From Thecaphora thlaspeos (taxonomy: Eukaryota; Basidiomycota; Ustilaginomycetes; Urocystidales; Glomosporiaceae): DNA of 64,000 bases. This document shows, piece by piece, positions 10,427 to 21,764 of this stretch. The DNA lies in the NCBI GenBank assembly GCA_900291925.1, contig UWYS01000017.1, forward strand, positions 192,001-256,000. The letters are read 5' to 3'. The first letter of the stretch is position 1. Each line of letters opens with the position of its first letter. The notes beneath the pieces are model-generated. The model was not told the DNA's origin. It did not search any database and saw nothing but the letters and a program-made list of their open reading frames with translations. Position numbers and translations under genes: made by a program.

Positions 10427-11280
10427 ATGTCCTTTACTCCACTCTATCGCTATATTGACCGCGATGCGCTCGCAGAAATGGTCCGCGCCCAGGCAAAGCA
10501 GCCCGATGGCAAGGACGTCGCCGTCGTCGACGTTCGCGGTGAGCAACAGGGAAACGGGGGGGGATCTTACTGCCTACGCAAGGCTTCTTCCACTGAAGCA
10601 CGTCCTGTTTTTCTCACGGGTCCTGAATACCTCACAGACGACGATTTTGAGGGCGGGAACATCGTGGGGGCACACAACGTCCCCTCGCACAAGCTCGCAG
10701 ACTCGATCAACGATCTCGTCCTCGGCCCGCTCAAGGAATGTGAGTCTGTCGGACTGCCAGCAGACACAGAAACATGGTGACGGATAGAGCTGACCCTGAG
10801 CTCTGCTCGACTTTGTTATTTTTTTGACGATATTAGACAAGCAAATCGTTTTCCACTGCCACCTCTCGCAGCAGCGGTGAGCCAGCGAGTCCCTTCTTCT
10901 TCAACTGTCGCGACACGCCTATCAATGATGGTCGACCGGGAGCTGACCTTCTTTGCGTCTTGCTTACCGCTCATGCCAGAGGTCCTAAAGCAGCCGGAAA
11001 GTACGCTCAAGCCAGAAACGAAGCCATTAAACAGGGTAAGCTCCCGGTTCCCAGTAAGGCAGGCGTCCATCAGCAAGAGGTCCTCGTCTTGCGAGGTGGC
11101 TTCTCCGATTTCCAGGAAAAGTACAAGGTGAGGATAGGAGGCAGCGTCGTAGGAGCGCGAGCGTCGGATCGCTGACGCTGGCTCGCTCTCTTCGTATCGG
11201 ACTGCACCGGCCTTGACCGACAGAAGGATGCGGAGATTGTGGAAAAGTACGACGAGGAGAGCTGGGCGCTTCGGGGTTGA
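10427..11280 (+). CDS. Rhodanese/Cdc25-like phosphatase (Ych1/Acr2 type)
   Basis: Small single-domain rhodanese-fold phosphatase or arsenate-reductase-like enzyme. Five exons are reconstructed from splice signals: 10427-10538, 10638-10739, 10837-10876, 10980-11127 and 11224-11280. They encode 152 aa, close to yeast Ych1 (148 aa). The joined reading gives YIDRDALAEMV, then VAVVDVRDDDFEGGNIVGAH, then IVFHCHLSQQRGPKAA. The last holds the active-site loop CHLSQQR, which fits C-x5-R. The end is VLRGGFSDFQEKYK and a final KYDEESWALRG. Exon 3 is only 40 nt. The start at 10427 sits in a good context (CCAACATG); an in-frame ATG at 10220 would add 69 Arg/Ser-rich residues that look like a mitochondrial presequence. 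Whether it acts on phosphoprotein or arsenate cannot be told from sequence. Confidence 0.88.
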
Positions 11281-11414
11281 ACAGCAAGGTGATTAGGGAG
11301 AGGGTCGGCACATTTGCATGGCAAATTTCCTTTCGTGGACGAGAACTAAAATATTGCTTTGTTGTATAATTATTTGTTCTATAATGCATCGTTTCAATTG
11401 ATACGCATCAAAAA

Positions 11415-11524
11415 GCTCGCGTGGCCAAATGGTACGGCGTACCTCTCCTATTCGGGAACATACAGCTTAATCTTAAGTTGGGATTTACAAGGTAAGACTG
11501 TGGGTTCGATCCCCGCCGTGGGCT
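11415..11524 (+). tRNA. tRNA-Arg(CCU), intron-containing
   Basis: Folds as a complete cloverleaf. The acceptor stem GCUCGCG pairs with CGUGGGC (two G-U pairs). The D stem is GCC/GGC, the anticodon stem UACCU/AGGUA, and the T arm GUGGG-UUCGAUC-CCCGC. The anticodon loop CUCCUA gives CCU (codon AGG). A 38 nt intron (11451-11488) interrupts after position 37, the canonical site. A T5 run at 11543-11547 can terminate pol III. An exon-identical copy lies at 55330-55439. Confidence 0.93.
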
Positions 11525-14457
11525 TTCTCCATATTGCCGTGATTTTTCCACTGTGTGGCGCAGTTTCTCTTTGCCTTTTTTGTCTACTTTTCCCTCTTCC
11601 TCATCCTTTGACAACCACCCTCCCCCCCCCTTCGATAGAGCCTGAGAAAGCCGCTCAAGCTCACGACCACGGGGCCCGCCAGCAAGCTTGACAGTCGCGC
11701 ACCTACGCCCAACAGGACTATCAAACACGGCCCGAGGCAGATGACAAAGGCACACAAGGTCGATCTACTCGACCCTCGCCGGACGCGCGCCCAATGCCAT
11801 GGCAAGCGCAGGGTGCTTGCCTGATAAGAGACCAATCCGATCTGCTCCGCAGGCAGGGCATGGACGTTGCTTGACCTCGACGAGGTCTGGAGGAGCTCCT
11901 GCTGCGCCAAAGACCGGCCAAGCGGTCAAGCTCTGAAAAAAGAACGACAAGCACGGGAGGGTCAGGACGGACGAAGCGACAAAGGTGCCCTGGCGCGCAA
12001 CAACGGCAAAGGAGATGGAGGAGAGAGAGGAAGAGACGCAGGGCAACATGGCTCGGAAAAGCAGTCCAGTTCGCCGGTGGGTTGACAGGATGCTTTGTTA
12101 CTGAACTTACCCGAGTGTGCATGGGTGGCATTGGAGGGTTGCCATGCGGCGCGACCAGCACGGCTGCCTGTTAGTTACTGTACTACGGGAGACGTCAGCG
12201 ACTAATGATGGTCATGATGGCGGGACGAGAAGGGATAACACGGCCAGTCAGCCAGGCAAACAAACAGGACAGCTCGGTCAGGAGCTTGTGTAACTTGAAG
12301 GGTAGAGTACCTCTTCCTAGGCTAAGTGACGTGCCCAATCAAGGCCGGACGAGGATCGAGCTTGTTCGCTGGCCGTCAAAAGGGAAGCCCTGAAATCGAT
12401 CAGCGAGCCTGCTGTCTTGGCGTTAGTCAAGACGCTCGAGACGCTCCTGCCCAAATCTACCTACAACTCTAGCTCTTGTATCTTTCATATAAATTCGTTC
12501 ATTTTCTTACTGTTCAACGCCCAGCGGGCAAACGGGCCACATGCGGCTGTCGCTTCTGCTTGGAGAAGGTTGGTCTTTTCGGAAGCGGAAACAAGAGACA
12601 GAAGTCTGACCGACGCAGGCGCAGCGGCCATCTACCCAAGGGGTACCTCGTGCAAGTCGGCTGAGTCTCGCATAGCAGTTGACGGCCAACCAGGTACTGT
12701 AAGTACGTACAGTCTTCCTTCAAACAATAATCTTTCTTAGAATCTCGCGCTAGGCGGACCAAGCGCAATCTAGAAAATGGCAGGCAGGAAAAGGAGGAGC
12801 AGAACAAGCACCACAAGGGCCTCCAAGCCAATGCGCGCTTACACAGAGGCGTAAGGGGGTGTGGCAAGCTCTGTATGTACATAACGCTCCGGCGAAGCTC
12901 GTGGCCTATGTACCAGGTATGCTTATGTGCATACAGGACGTATGCACCCCACCTCCGTTAGTGCAGCCGACACCACGGGCATCGACCTCATTCCTATAAA
13001 CTCCTCTGCAGGTAGAGAGTAGAGTGTACCATATTTGGTAATCCACGCTACCCACGGAGCTGACGACGTTCTGGACCGCACCCCGGCGACGGCTGCTCCT
13101 TTCCTTGCGGAGCTTCCGAGACAACAGGTAACGTACAGGGTACATACAGTTCCACTGTATGTACAGTTACGTTTCACCTACAGTCAGCAGGTCTCTTTCT
13201 CGAGATTCGCTCCACTCAAACTGAAGTCAACTGGTGTCTTACCTCAGACACGGCCTGCAGACCGTCTTACAGGTAAGCAATGAGCAGATCCAGCTTCTCC
13301 ACCTTGGGAGTGTAGAGGCCCGTTCGTGCTCAGCTCTGCGTAGCTCACCGACCAAGGAAGCTAAGGAGCGTAGCGGCGCGGACGATAGAGACGGCTGTGC
13401 TGAAGCTGTGAGTCGAGCGACGGAAGGGCCGGTGGGGGAGGCCTTGGCGGGCAGCGGAAAGGCTGGCATGGGCTCGCGAGCGAGAGCGGGAGAGCCGCTC
13501 TGCTTCTCGGTCGCCGTGCGTCCGCTTTCGCTGTACCCTTTTCCGCGCGCGAGACCTGCGGACCCTGCCCAGTAGAGAGAGGCTTCTGGCTCTTCCTCTG
13601 GCCAACACTGCCTCGCTCTGGCCGACACCGCCTTCCCCGGTTCGTCCTGTCGTGAGCTTCGACGTCGGACCGCCACCACCATCCCTCCATCCCTCCATCA
13701 TCCCCCCATCATCACCTGGCCAATTGACTCGTCCGCCACACTCACCCATCTCCTCACCCATCTCTTCCTCCGCCTGCCGTTCCGCGATCGATCCAACAAT
13801 TATCAACCCTACCACGCACGCCGTCACCCTCGCTCCGCCGTTCACGGCCTCATTGACACCGCATACGGCTCCACTCTGCAACGCCGGCTTTATCCGTCTC
13901 TTGTTCGGCTCCAACCCGCCTGCTGCCACCTTCAGTGACGTAGCAGCGAAAGCGGGGGGAAGCCGCAGCACCCAGGCCTCATTCAGCCCCACCCTCGCCC
14001 TCACCTTCGCCGCCCTTTCGACCCACCTTGCTCATATTTAGTCTTTGGCTGCCCGCCGGTTCGCAATTCAGTTCGGCGCCAGCACCGACGCCGATCTGGT
14101 ATTCTGGTAGTCGCCCCTCGCCCTCGCCCTCGCCTCCCCGCCCCGCCCCGCCCGTTGCAGGTCATCCCGGCACGCCGGTCACAGCGTCTCTTGCTCTAGC
14201 TCTATTGTTTGCGGCGACAGTATCACCCGCTTTCCATCTGTCGCGCGTGCTCCAGCGCCGCTGCCGTGGCCCAGGAACCCACTGCTTTGTCCCCTCGGCC
14301 CGAGCCCGAGCCCGAGCCACGCCTTCTTGTGGTCCGCCAGCGACAGGCAGCAGCAGCGATCCGGCCTTATATAAAGCCACCGCCATTCCTCTTAGACATT
14401 CCATTGAGCATCCTTTGTCCAGCTCCTCACTATCCCTCTAAGTCTTCAAATCCCACC
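11525..14457. other. Long intergenic region
   Basis: About 2.9 kb without a supported gene. Open frames on both strands (for example 13345-14004 minus) are Arg/Ser/Gly-rich and without domains. Several GTAC/GTATGTAC palindromic iterations occur near 12880-13160. The last 400 bp before 14458 are the promoter and leader of the Zn2Cys6 gene. Confidence 0.45.
14368..14375 (+). promoter_or_regulatory. TATA box of the Zn2Cys6 gene
   Basis: A perfect TATATAAA lies 83 bp upstream of the ATG at 14458 in otherwise GC-rich sequence. Spacing to the ATG leaves room for a short leader. TATA boxes are rare among the other genes here, which fits a regulated gene. Confidence 0.55.
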
Positions 14458-17400
14458 ATGACCGCACGCTTCCCGCCGTCTTCGCGGGACCCGGTCCGTC
14501 TCCCGCCGCCGTCCAGCCTCTTTCGACTTCCGTCGCCGCGCGAGGCTCGAGCTCGCAACCTGCCTTCGTTGGTCTATGGCCTAGACGAACAAAGCTCGAG
14601 GTCTCTGGCACATCCAGATCCGGACTCGCGCTACGGACAAGAGGCTTGGACCCGACCTACGTCTAGCCACTACTCGACCGACGGGCGTCGAACCCTCAAC
14701 GCCCACGCCAAGTTCTCCGGTGAGTTGCGCCTCTAATTTTGCCGCGCTGCGATGCACTGGCCAGGCGCGTCCTACTGGCAGATGAAGAAATGCCCTCGTC
14801 GCTGACGGAAGCAGGTTATCTCGCCCTTCTTACCGTCCGCCACGGAATCGCAGAGGGCCACCTGATGCAGCCACCCGCTCAGCCGGATAATCTGGCCAGC
14901 TCGTCGATGATGCAGATCGACAGGAATGGTGTCAAGCGTCCGCGTCCGGACAATTCCGAGGCCGCTTACGGACATCTGCCCTCGTCGTACCGTTCGATGA
15001 TCAAGGCGTCGAAAAGCCCAACATTGTCGGCCGACTTCCACCCAGGCGGCGACCATGCCGCCCACGACGCGCACCGCCTGCACTCGCGCACCGAGAGCAT
15101 TCAGTCGGATAGGTCGTCCGAATGCCTTCACTATTCGCCCGCTTACTCTCAGATGCTGCGATCACCTAGCATGGCTCGGGGCCTCGCATTGCAGCAGGGT
15201 CCGCCACCCCAGCAGCAGCAGCAGCATCCAGCGTATCTGCAATCGCCGTGGGGCACCTTCGCGGCCTACCGTGCGTCCAGCTCGCCACCTCGCATTAGGG
15301 CGACACCGCCCGACGGGGCTCACCGCGGTCACCGCCGGGGATTCGAAGCCGCAGTCGACCGCACGTTAGCCGATTTCGACGTCGATGCCCCGTCTCATCC
15401 TTTCGGCAGGGTACAGGCACACCCGATCGGCTCGCATCGTCCCCTCACCGTAGCGCAGGCTCCCGAGGCACGGTGTAGCAGCAGCATGCATATTTCAGCG
15501 CCAGCTTCCGCTCCTCCCGCCTCGCATCACATTGTTGCACCTTCGATCCTGGCACCGTCGCCATTCGATCCGCGAGCCGGTCATCCGTCGTCTATCCAGC
15601 CGCAACAGCCTCACCCGCAGCATCTTCTCCTTCAGCAACAGCAGCAACAGCAGCAGCAGCGCAAACGACTGCGCATCTCTCGAGCCTGTGACGAATGCAG
15701 GAGGCGAAAGACGCGCTGCGACGTCGTCGGCGCCTTTCCGGGCGAGGCGGGCCACCCCTCGACCATCGCCGGACTAGTGCCCCCGATTGAGCCGCACCAG
15801 GAGCCCAAGGGCGATATGATGATCCTGCAGCCCTGCATGAACTGTCGACGTAGCGGCATCGCCTGCTCGTACAGTAAGCGACCGCTCAAGCGCGGTCCGA
15901 GTAAGGGCTATATTAAGGACCTCGAGAGACGACTCAACTCGCTCGAGTCACAGATGGTCGTTCCCGACCCTGCCCCAGCAGCAGCGGCGGCAGTCTCACC
16001 GATCTCGGCGAAGTCACCCGACAGCGCAGCACCTACCCTAGCCAAGCCGAAGGTTCGCACTGAGGACCGCATCGTGCGACTCGAAAGAGCACTCAACACC
16101 TCCGACAAGGCTGGAGAGGCTTCCTTGGCCCACTGCTCTGACCCTCTGGTCACGGTCAAGACCGACAGCAGCGAGCAAGACCCTTGCGGTCCGGCGCCGT
16201 CGTCCTCCACGATATCTAACGACAGTCCAAACATCGACAACGCGCCATCCGCAGCATCGACACCGCCACAGCCTCTTCGCTCTGACGTCTTCGTCCGTTA
16301 CGACAAAGCATCTCGGGGGCATCCCGCCATCGCCACTGTCGCCGCCGCTATAGCTGCCGGCAACGATGCAAATTCGCCATTGGCAGCCAGTCAGCCCCGA
16401 GACGAGCATCGTCGAGACGTCGCATCGTCTCCAGCCCGGTCAGCCAGGAATGTCAAAAGCGCCGTGCTGCAGTCGACCCTGCATGCCACCTTCCCGGTGG
16501 TCTGCTACGCCGACAGGAGCGACGCACTCGTCGGTCTCGAAGGCAAGGTCCTGTCCCGCGGCTACAAGGTGCTCACCGACGCTCTCGACCCCACCGCTGG
16601 CTCCGGCAGCGCCGAAAGCATCCAGACCGATACGCGCGAATCGACGCCTGCGCCGGCCAAGCCCAAGTCCCACGCGGCACGCTTGGCCCAGATCATCGGT
16701 CAGGCCTCTGTCGGTCTTGGCTCGGCCTGCGGCGACCCCTTCTCCGTCCGAAAGGGCAGGCTCGACATCGAGAGGCTCAAGAGCATGCGCAAACTGGCTG
16801 CAGGTCTAGCGGCGCAGGAGGCCGACTTGCTGATGCTATGCCAGCTTGATCTTCTCCGAAGAGGCCAGCCGAACAAGAGTGCGCTCGCTGCCGCCGTCAC
16901 CAAGCTCGACACGGGAGCGGGCGACGCATCGGTGCTGCTGCGACGTCGGATCGTCATGTTCATGATGGACCGCTGGCACTCTGCCGGCTTCGGCACACCA
17001 CATGTTCTCACCGGCCGCCACGCGCTCGAACGGATGTCGTTCCAGTCGATGAAGGACGCGATTGCGGATGTTGAGCGCTCGCCGCTGGCCTCTGGCAGTT
17101 ACGAGGTGCTGCGAGCTTCCGTGATGATGGGACATCTCCACGACATGGCGCAGTCAGCCGGCGGCTGGAAGCACATCTCGCCGAGCGACGTCGACTCGAT
17201 CGTCCATAGCGTGTCGGAGGAGCACGAGCCGCCTACTCCTGAAGGCAGCCGGCTCGATCCGACCAGTGATGCCGCATTCCGCTACAGCCTCGAAAACGCC
17301 GTGCGCGCCTACCACGCCATCCACACGCTGCCGCCCGCTGGGCAGGCCAAGTTGGACGACGTCGGCAGGCTGTTTGAGATGGCAGAGAGGATCATTTGCC

Positions 17401-18032
17401 TCGGCAAAGTCAAGACGCCACTCACGCCCGCCAGCAAGCTCTTCCTCTCGGCCGTGGGCCCGCAAGTCGCATCGATCGTCGCCGTGACGTTCTTCTGGTG
17501 TTGCAAGGTGATAGCTATCCTCACGGCCCAAGCCTACGGCGACGGCGTGACGGATGCCGAGTCATCTTCCCCTTCATCGTCCTCCTCCACGTCGCCGACC
17601 TCTTCATCAGCGATGGCCGGCGCCGCCACCGCCTCCACTGCTCGGGACGGTCTAGTCTCAGCCTCGCTTCAGCCGCTGGAGCACTACCGCCGGAAGATGC
17701 AAGACTACGTCCGCATGGTAGGGATGCTGAGCATGTTTTCGGGCGGCGCGCCCAGCCAGCCGGGAGCGTTCAAGTCTCTGTACTTGCGCGTCTCGCTGTT
17801 CCACAACCAGACGCTCGGGTTCGCCAACAAGCTCGGATGCCTTCTCCAACCTCCCGCCGCCGACTCGCCCGTCCGGGATGGGACGCGCGTCCTCGAGAAT
17901 GAGGCGAATGGTCTGATCGAGATGGCAAATGAGATGGGCTGTCTAGGCTACGTCCTAGCCAGCACCAATGCCAACGAGGCATGGTCGCTTCTCGCTGGGC
18001 TGAATCAGACCACCCCTGCGGCTGCGGATTGA
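14458..18032 (+). CDS. Zn(II)2Cys6 transcription factor, Rgt1-like
   Basis: Fungal zinc-cluster regulator of 1170 aa. Exons are 14458-14719 and 14782-18032; the 62 bp intron is bounded by GTGAGT and CAG and joins FSDEEMPSS in frame. The zinc cluster is C390-x2-C393-x6-C400-x38-C439-x2-C442-x6-C449, preceded by basic RKRLRISRA. It is followed by PLKRGPSKGYIKDLERRLNS, the linker and coiled coil typical of Rgt1-type sugar regulators. A poly-Gln run (about residues 371-379) lies directly before the DNA-binding domain. The segment from SAVLQSTLHATFPVV onward looks like the regulatory middle homology region seen in this class. Inference: a nutrient-responsive, possibly sugar-transport, regulator; the target is not known. 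The 38-residue loop between Cys3 and Cys4 is unusually long. A TATA box lies 83 bp upstream. Confidence 0.9.
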
Positions 18033-18585
18033 GAGGTCGCGGTGAAGTTACTGCTTCCGGGTATCCTGGTTGTGCTTTCCTTCCTCCCCTTCCCTAATGT
18101 ATTATGTCCACATACACGATTGGACGCCCGCTCCTTTATCCCTGGTCCGCTTCCTTAGCTCTCTACCGCAGTACCATAGTGCCACAGTACCTTTTTACCT
18201 GCCCTGACCCTTATTATACCGTTTCCTCTGCGTTTTGCTCTTTGGAAATCAGCATACACGATCCTGACCTTCCTTGACCCTCGCCCTCGCTCTGCGTTGC
18301 TCGGCTGCCTTTTCTTGGTGGACTGCTTGGCTAGGATCACAGGGCTGTTATCTTGTCGCACCCAGCCTGTGCTGGACCAGCAGGTGACCGCTCGCCAGCT
18401 CAGACGGCCGACGGGAACGAGTGAAAAGTGCTAATGCTGGAGAGATGCGAAAAAAAAAAGAGGTCCATAACGCTCGAGGGAAAAGGGAGTGGGAAGGTGA
18501 CTTTGCTATAACTACAGAAATGTGAGAAGTGAGACGCTGAGGAATACGGACGACAGGACGTTCTCCCTTTCGAAACGGAGCTGAC
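18033..18585. other. Intergenic between convergent genes
   Basis: Holds the 3' ends of the Zn2Cys6 gene and the REEP gene. There is an A10 run near 18450. No gene or RNA recognised. Confidence 0.5.
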
Positions 18586-19773
18586 TCACGACGCATGTCT
18601 TCCCAGCCACCCGGCCCACTTCTCGCCCGTCCCCGTCCCCGCCGCTGCTGCTCCGACTCTAGGGGATGCCGCGGCGGATGCAGGCGTATCGCTGCCCTCC
18701 AAGAAGTCAAAGCTCTCACCTAGGACGCTGGGATACCTGTTCCTCACGCCTCCCTTTGATGATGTAGCAGGTGGGGATACGTCATCGCTTTCTCCGCTCT
18801 CTGTGCTCCTTTCGTCGGTGCCGTTTAGGAGGGCCAGCTCCTGTTCGAGCTGTCGCTTGCGAGCTAGGGCCTGGGCGCGTCGCAAAGTCCGTTGAGGTTC
18901 CGGTGCAATTCTTTCGGCATTGCGCAGGTCCGAGAGGGCGCGGGTCTGTAGGTCCAGATCAGTCTGGAGAGCGGCGGCTCGTGTGGAGTGGGGATGGGGT
19001 GAGCACGAGGTGGCTGCGTTGTTGTTGGCTTTAGAGAGGAGCGTAGCGGCACCTGCGGCGGCATAGGGTGCCAGTTTGCCGAGGAGCGAGCCGAACGGTG
19101 TCGCAGCGGTTGGCTGTTGGTTCTGAGGAGGTTGAGGCTGCTGTGAGGAGCCCGAACTGCCGGAGGGACGAGGTGAAAGCGGCTGTCCTCCCCATCCCTG
19201 CTGCTGCTGCTGCTGTGTCTTGCCTCCCCCACCTGCCCCATCGCCGGCAGCGGCACTCTCCTGCGCCGCAAAGATGCCACCCATCACCTTTGCGAGCAAT
19301 CCTTTACTCTCGTGCCGCATCCTGGTCTTGACGTCGTCGACGACGGCGTCGATGCTCTCCTCCTGACCCTGGAGGAAGGGATGGAGGTGGTTGACGTAGA
19401 GCCAGGTGGCACCCCTCGTCCGGGGCAGGACGAGCCAGAGGCTGAAGAGTAGCCTGCATTCCCAGTAGAAGGGGATCCAGCGCCACGCCCAGCCAAAGGT
19501 GCTCTCGACGAGGGTGAGACAGGCACATATGGACCAGTAGATGAGCCAGTGCTCCATCTCAGCTAGTTCGGCGGTAGCGGCGCTGCTGGGCATGGCGGGG
19601 TCGTGTGTGGGAGCAGATGGCGAGGAAGAGTGGAGGGACCAATTGTAGGACGAGACGGAAGAGGTGCGGCGGGTGTGTGCGGTGACGGCCTTGTAGGAGG
19701 CGTAGAGCGGGTAGAGGAGGGTGGCGGCGTGGTTGAGTAGGAGAGTGGGGAGGTGAAAGATGAGCAGCGCCAT
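18586..19773 (-). CDS. TB2/DP1/HVA22 (REEP/Yop1-family) membrane protein
   Basis: ER membrane-shaping protein of the TB2/DP1/HVA22 family, 395 aa, no intron. The N-terminus holds hydrophobic hairpins: LIFHLPTLLLNHAATLLYPL, then after a linker the family core EMEHWLIYWSICACLTLVES. FGWAWRWIPFYWECRLLFSL and WLVLPRTRGATWLYVNHLHP follow (to about residue 135). The rest is a cytosolic low-complexity tail with a Gln run encoded by CTG/CAG repeats (19197-19214), a short coiled coil (QRTLRRAQALARKRQLEQEL) and a Ser/Asp-rich end. Yop1 and the REEPs curve tubular ER; the tail here is longer than in Yop1 (180 aa) and resembles the larger REEP1-4-type proteins. It converges on the Zn2Cys6 gene. Confidence 0.88.
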   Translation of the reverse strand: MALLIFHLPTLLLNHAATLLYPLYASYKAVTAHTRRTSSVSSYNWSLHSSSPSAPTHDPAMPSSAATAELAEMEHWLIYWSICACLTLVESTFGWAWRWIPFYWECRLLFSLWLVLPRTRGATWLYVNHLHPFLQGQEESIDAVVDDVKTRMRHESKGLLAKVMGGIFAAQESAAAGDGAGGGGKTQQQQQQGWGGQPLSPRPSGSSGSSQQPQPPQNQQPTAATPFGSLLGKLAPYAAAGAATLLSKANNNAATSCSPHPHSTRAAALQTDLDLQTRALSDLRNAERIAPEPQRTLRRAQALARKRQLEQELALLNGTDERSTESGESDDVSPPATSSKGGVRNRYPSVLGESFDFLEGSDTPASAAASPRVGAAAAGTGTGEKWAGWLGRHAS

Positions 19774-20159
19774 GATGAGGTGGGAGGGGGAAAGTTAAAG
19801 GCTGGCTGGCCAAGGAAGAAGCGGCGTAATGGTATGCAGGGCGATGCATGCGAACAGAGAAGGCGGAGAAGGTCGGACGTTGTCGAGTTGGGCTTGGTGG
19901 TGGAGGTGGTGGTGGGTGCGGGTGTCGCTGTCGAGACAAGGGCAGCCAAGGCAAGGCAGGAAGCGGTGCTGGCTCGCCCCCTCCGCTTTGGCCACACAAG
20001 CCGCGCGGGCAGGCGTGCGTGCCGCGGCAGGGCTCCTTTTGCCTGAGCCACCGTAGCCCTGCAGTACATACACACGTGACTCGGGCCTCGTTGTGCGCGC
20101 TGAAGCCTGCCAGCTCTGTCTCGCTTCTTCTACTCGCCGCAAAGGGCTGCCCTTTTCCT
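19774..20159. other. Promoter-side spacer of the REEP gene
   Basis: 386 bp between the REEP start and the transposon end. It contains GGT-rich sequence near 19890-19920. No gene supported. Confidence 0.4.
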
Positions 20160-21230
20160 TAACGCGTTTCCCTAGGAATCCGGCCGATAAAAAGCAGACG
20201 GTCTACCACCCTCACTACCACCATCACCGCCATTGTCGTCGACGGCTCTATTGTGTACCAAGCACTGGACAAGCAATGCAATCCATTTTGACACTTGCTG
20301 CATACATTGGGCCATCAGAAACGCTCAGCCAGTCCACCACGGCCGCTGTACAGGTCACTGAAATGGAGCCAGGGGTTGTGCAAGCTTGGTCCGGCCAAAG
20401 CGGGATTGAGAGCAAGCCGAGGCAGTGGCGGCAAGCTTGACAGGCTCAACGCGAGGTTGTGAAAGCGAGCTGGGTTGGTTGGAGTGTCGAAAAAGGGGCC
20501 CTCGACTGGCGGCGGGGTCTGATCGCGAGGCTTGAAGCCTGGCAGCTTGGCGAGGACCTTCTCTGCTGCAGCGGGCAAGGTGAGGCCAATGTCAGCAAAG
20601 GCCTTGCGGACCGACGTCTTGCTGATGCCCTTGCGCCAAGTTGTTGCTTGTCCACCCCTTGGGCAAGACGGCAAAGTGCCAGCCTTCGCCTGGTTCCTCT
20701 ATGCTGCGGTGGTCGCCAAGGTGGTGCCACTTGCCCTGCCAGATCATCAGCGGATCCAGAAGCTGCCCGCTTGAGCCAATGCACTCCACCACCACGGTCA
20801 ACTCATGGTTTCCTGGCTGCACATGAAAGGCGTTCTTCTTGTCCTCCGGCACGACGACCTTTTGCCTCCCCGAGAAGCCCATGATGACCCCTGTCTCATC
20901 CATGTTGAAGATCTAGTCTCGGCCGATGTTGTACTTGCGCAGCATGTGGCAGAAGATGTTGAAGAAGGCGGTGAGGTTGTCGAGCAAAGCGCCGTCCATG
21001 CGCTGATTCTCGAGCACATGGTTGTACTTGCTGCGTAGGTGAGGGTGGCATGGTGGGACGTGGGTGGTACAGCTCGCATTGATGTGTCGGTGGGTGCTGA
21101 GAGAGAGCAGCAGGGGCAGTCAGGAGATGCGGTGGATAGTAGAGTGGTCGATGACAATGGCGGTGATGGTGGTAGTGAGGATGGTAGACAGTCTGCTTTT
21201 TTTCGGCCGGATTCCTAGGGAAACGCGTTA
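20160..21230. mobile_element. Pogo-type DNA transposon, internally deleted (element A)
   Basis: Bounded by TA target duplications (20160-20161, 21229-21230). Imperfect terminal inverted repeats of roughly 85 bp begin AACGCGTTTCCCTAGGAATC at the left end and recur inverted at the right end. They run through GGCCGA, an A-rich stretch, AAGCAGAC and CACTACCACCATCACCGCC. The left TIR has a TA inside the A run that the right lacks. Inside are remnants of a DDE transposase on the minus strand. At about 1.07 kb the element is half the length of the fuller copy at 27921-29932, so it is a non-autonomous deletion derivative. CpG content is normal, suggesting a younger or unmutated copy. Confidence 0.9.
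20330..21157 (-). pseudogene. Pogo transposase remnant of element A
   Basis: Recognisable blocks are FNMDETGVIMGFSGRQKVVV (first catalytic Asp), HFAVLPKGWTSNNLAQG and, in another frame, SVRKAFADIGLTLPAAAEKV. The first block is preceded by GRD and then an in-frame TAG where related copies have Gln. The part carrying the second and third catalytic aspartates is deleted. Not functional. Confidence 0.85.
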
Positions 21231-21764
21231 CATAACTAGTTAACCACTACAGTACTCACTGTAGCCTGTCGTAGCCTGTCGTTTCTTGACGCGCCAAGCG
21301 CCTCGGCCGGCCGGCCCCGCTGCACGCCCTCTACTGTACAAACCTCTTCATCTCCTCGGCCTATGTCCTCGTCGCGCATTCACCAACACAATCGCCACAC
21401 ATCTCTTCTATCAACGTCGCCCCATCACGCTTTGAGTGGTCAAAGGTAGAGTGTAGTAGTAGTAGTACGGCAGGTGCGACGTCACGTCCCACCTGAAAAC
21501 GAGCGACACGCTGAGATACAGAGTAGTTAGTAGAACCGAAAACCTAGCATATAGACCGGGCCAGATCGCCAAAAGGAGCGTACACGGCCGAGGTAGCCGC
21601 GATCCTGTAGACACAACGCAGAGGCTGCGGGGTATGTATAGGGAGGGGGCAATTGCGACACAGCACCCGTCGTCAAGCTTACGACAGACCGAGCGGCGTC
21701 GCTGCATTCAAGAGGCGAGGAAACAAAGGACAGACAACGGCGCGCCACGACACCGCCGCCGCCA
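21231..21764. other. Intergenic downstream of the RING-PH-vWA gene
   Basis: 534 bp between transposon A and the RING-PH-vWA stop codon. A TAG/TAC iteration (agtagtagtagtac) occurs at about 21453-21466. No gene recognised. Confidence 0.45.

Noticed and set aside
13345..14004. 219-codon minus-strand frame
   Set aside because: Low-complexity Arg/Gly/Ser composition, overlaps the regulator promoter, no domain.
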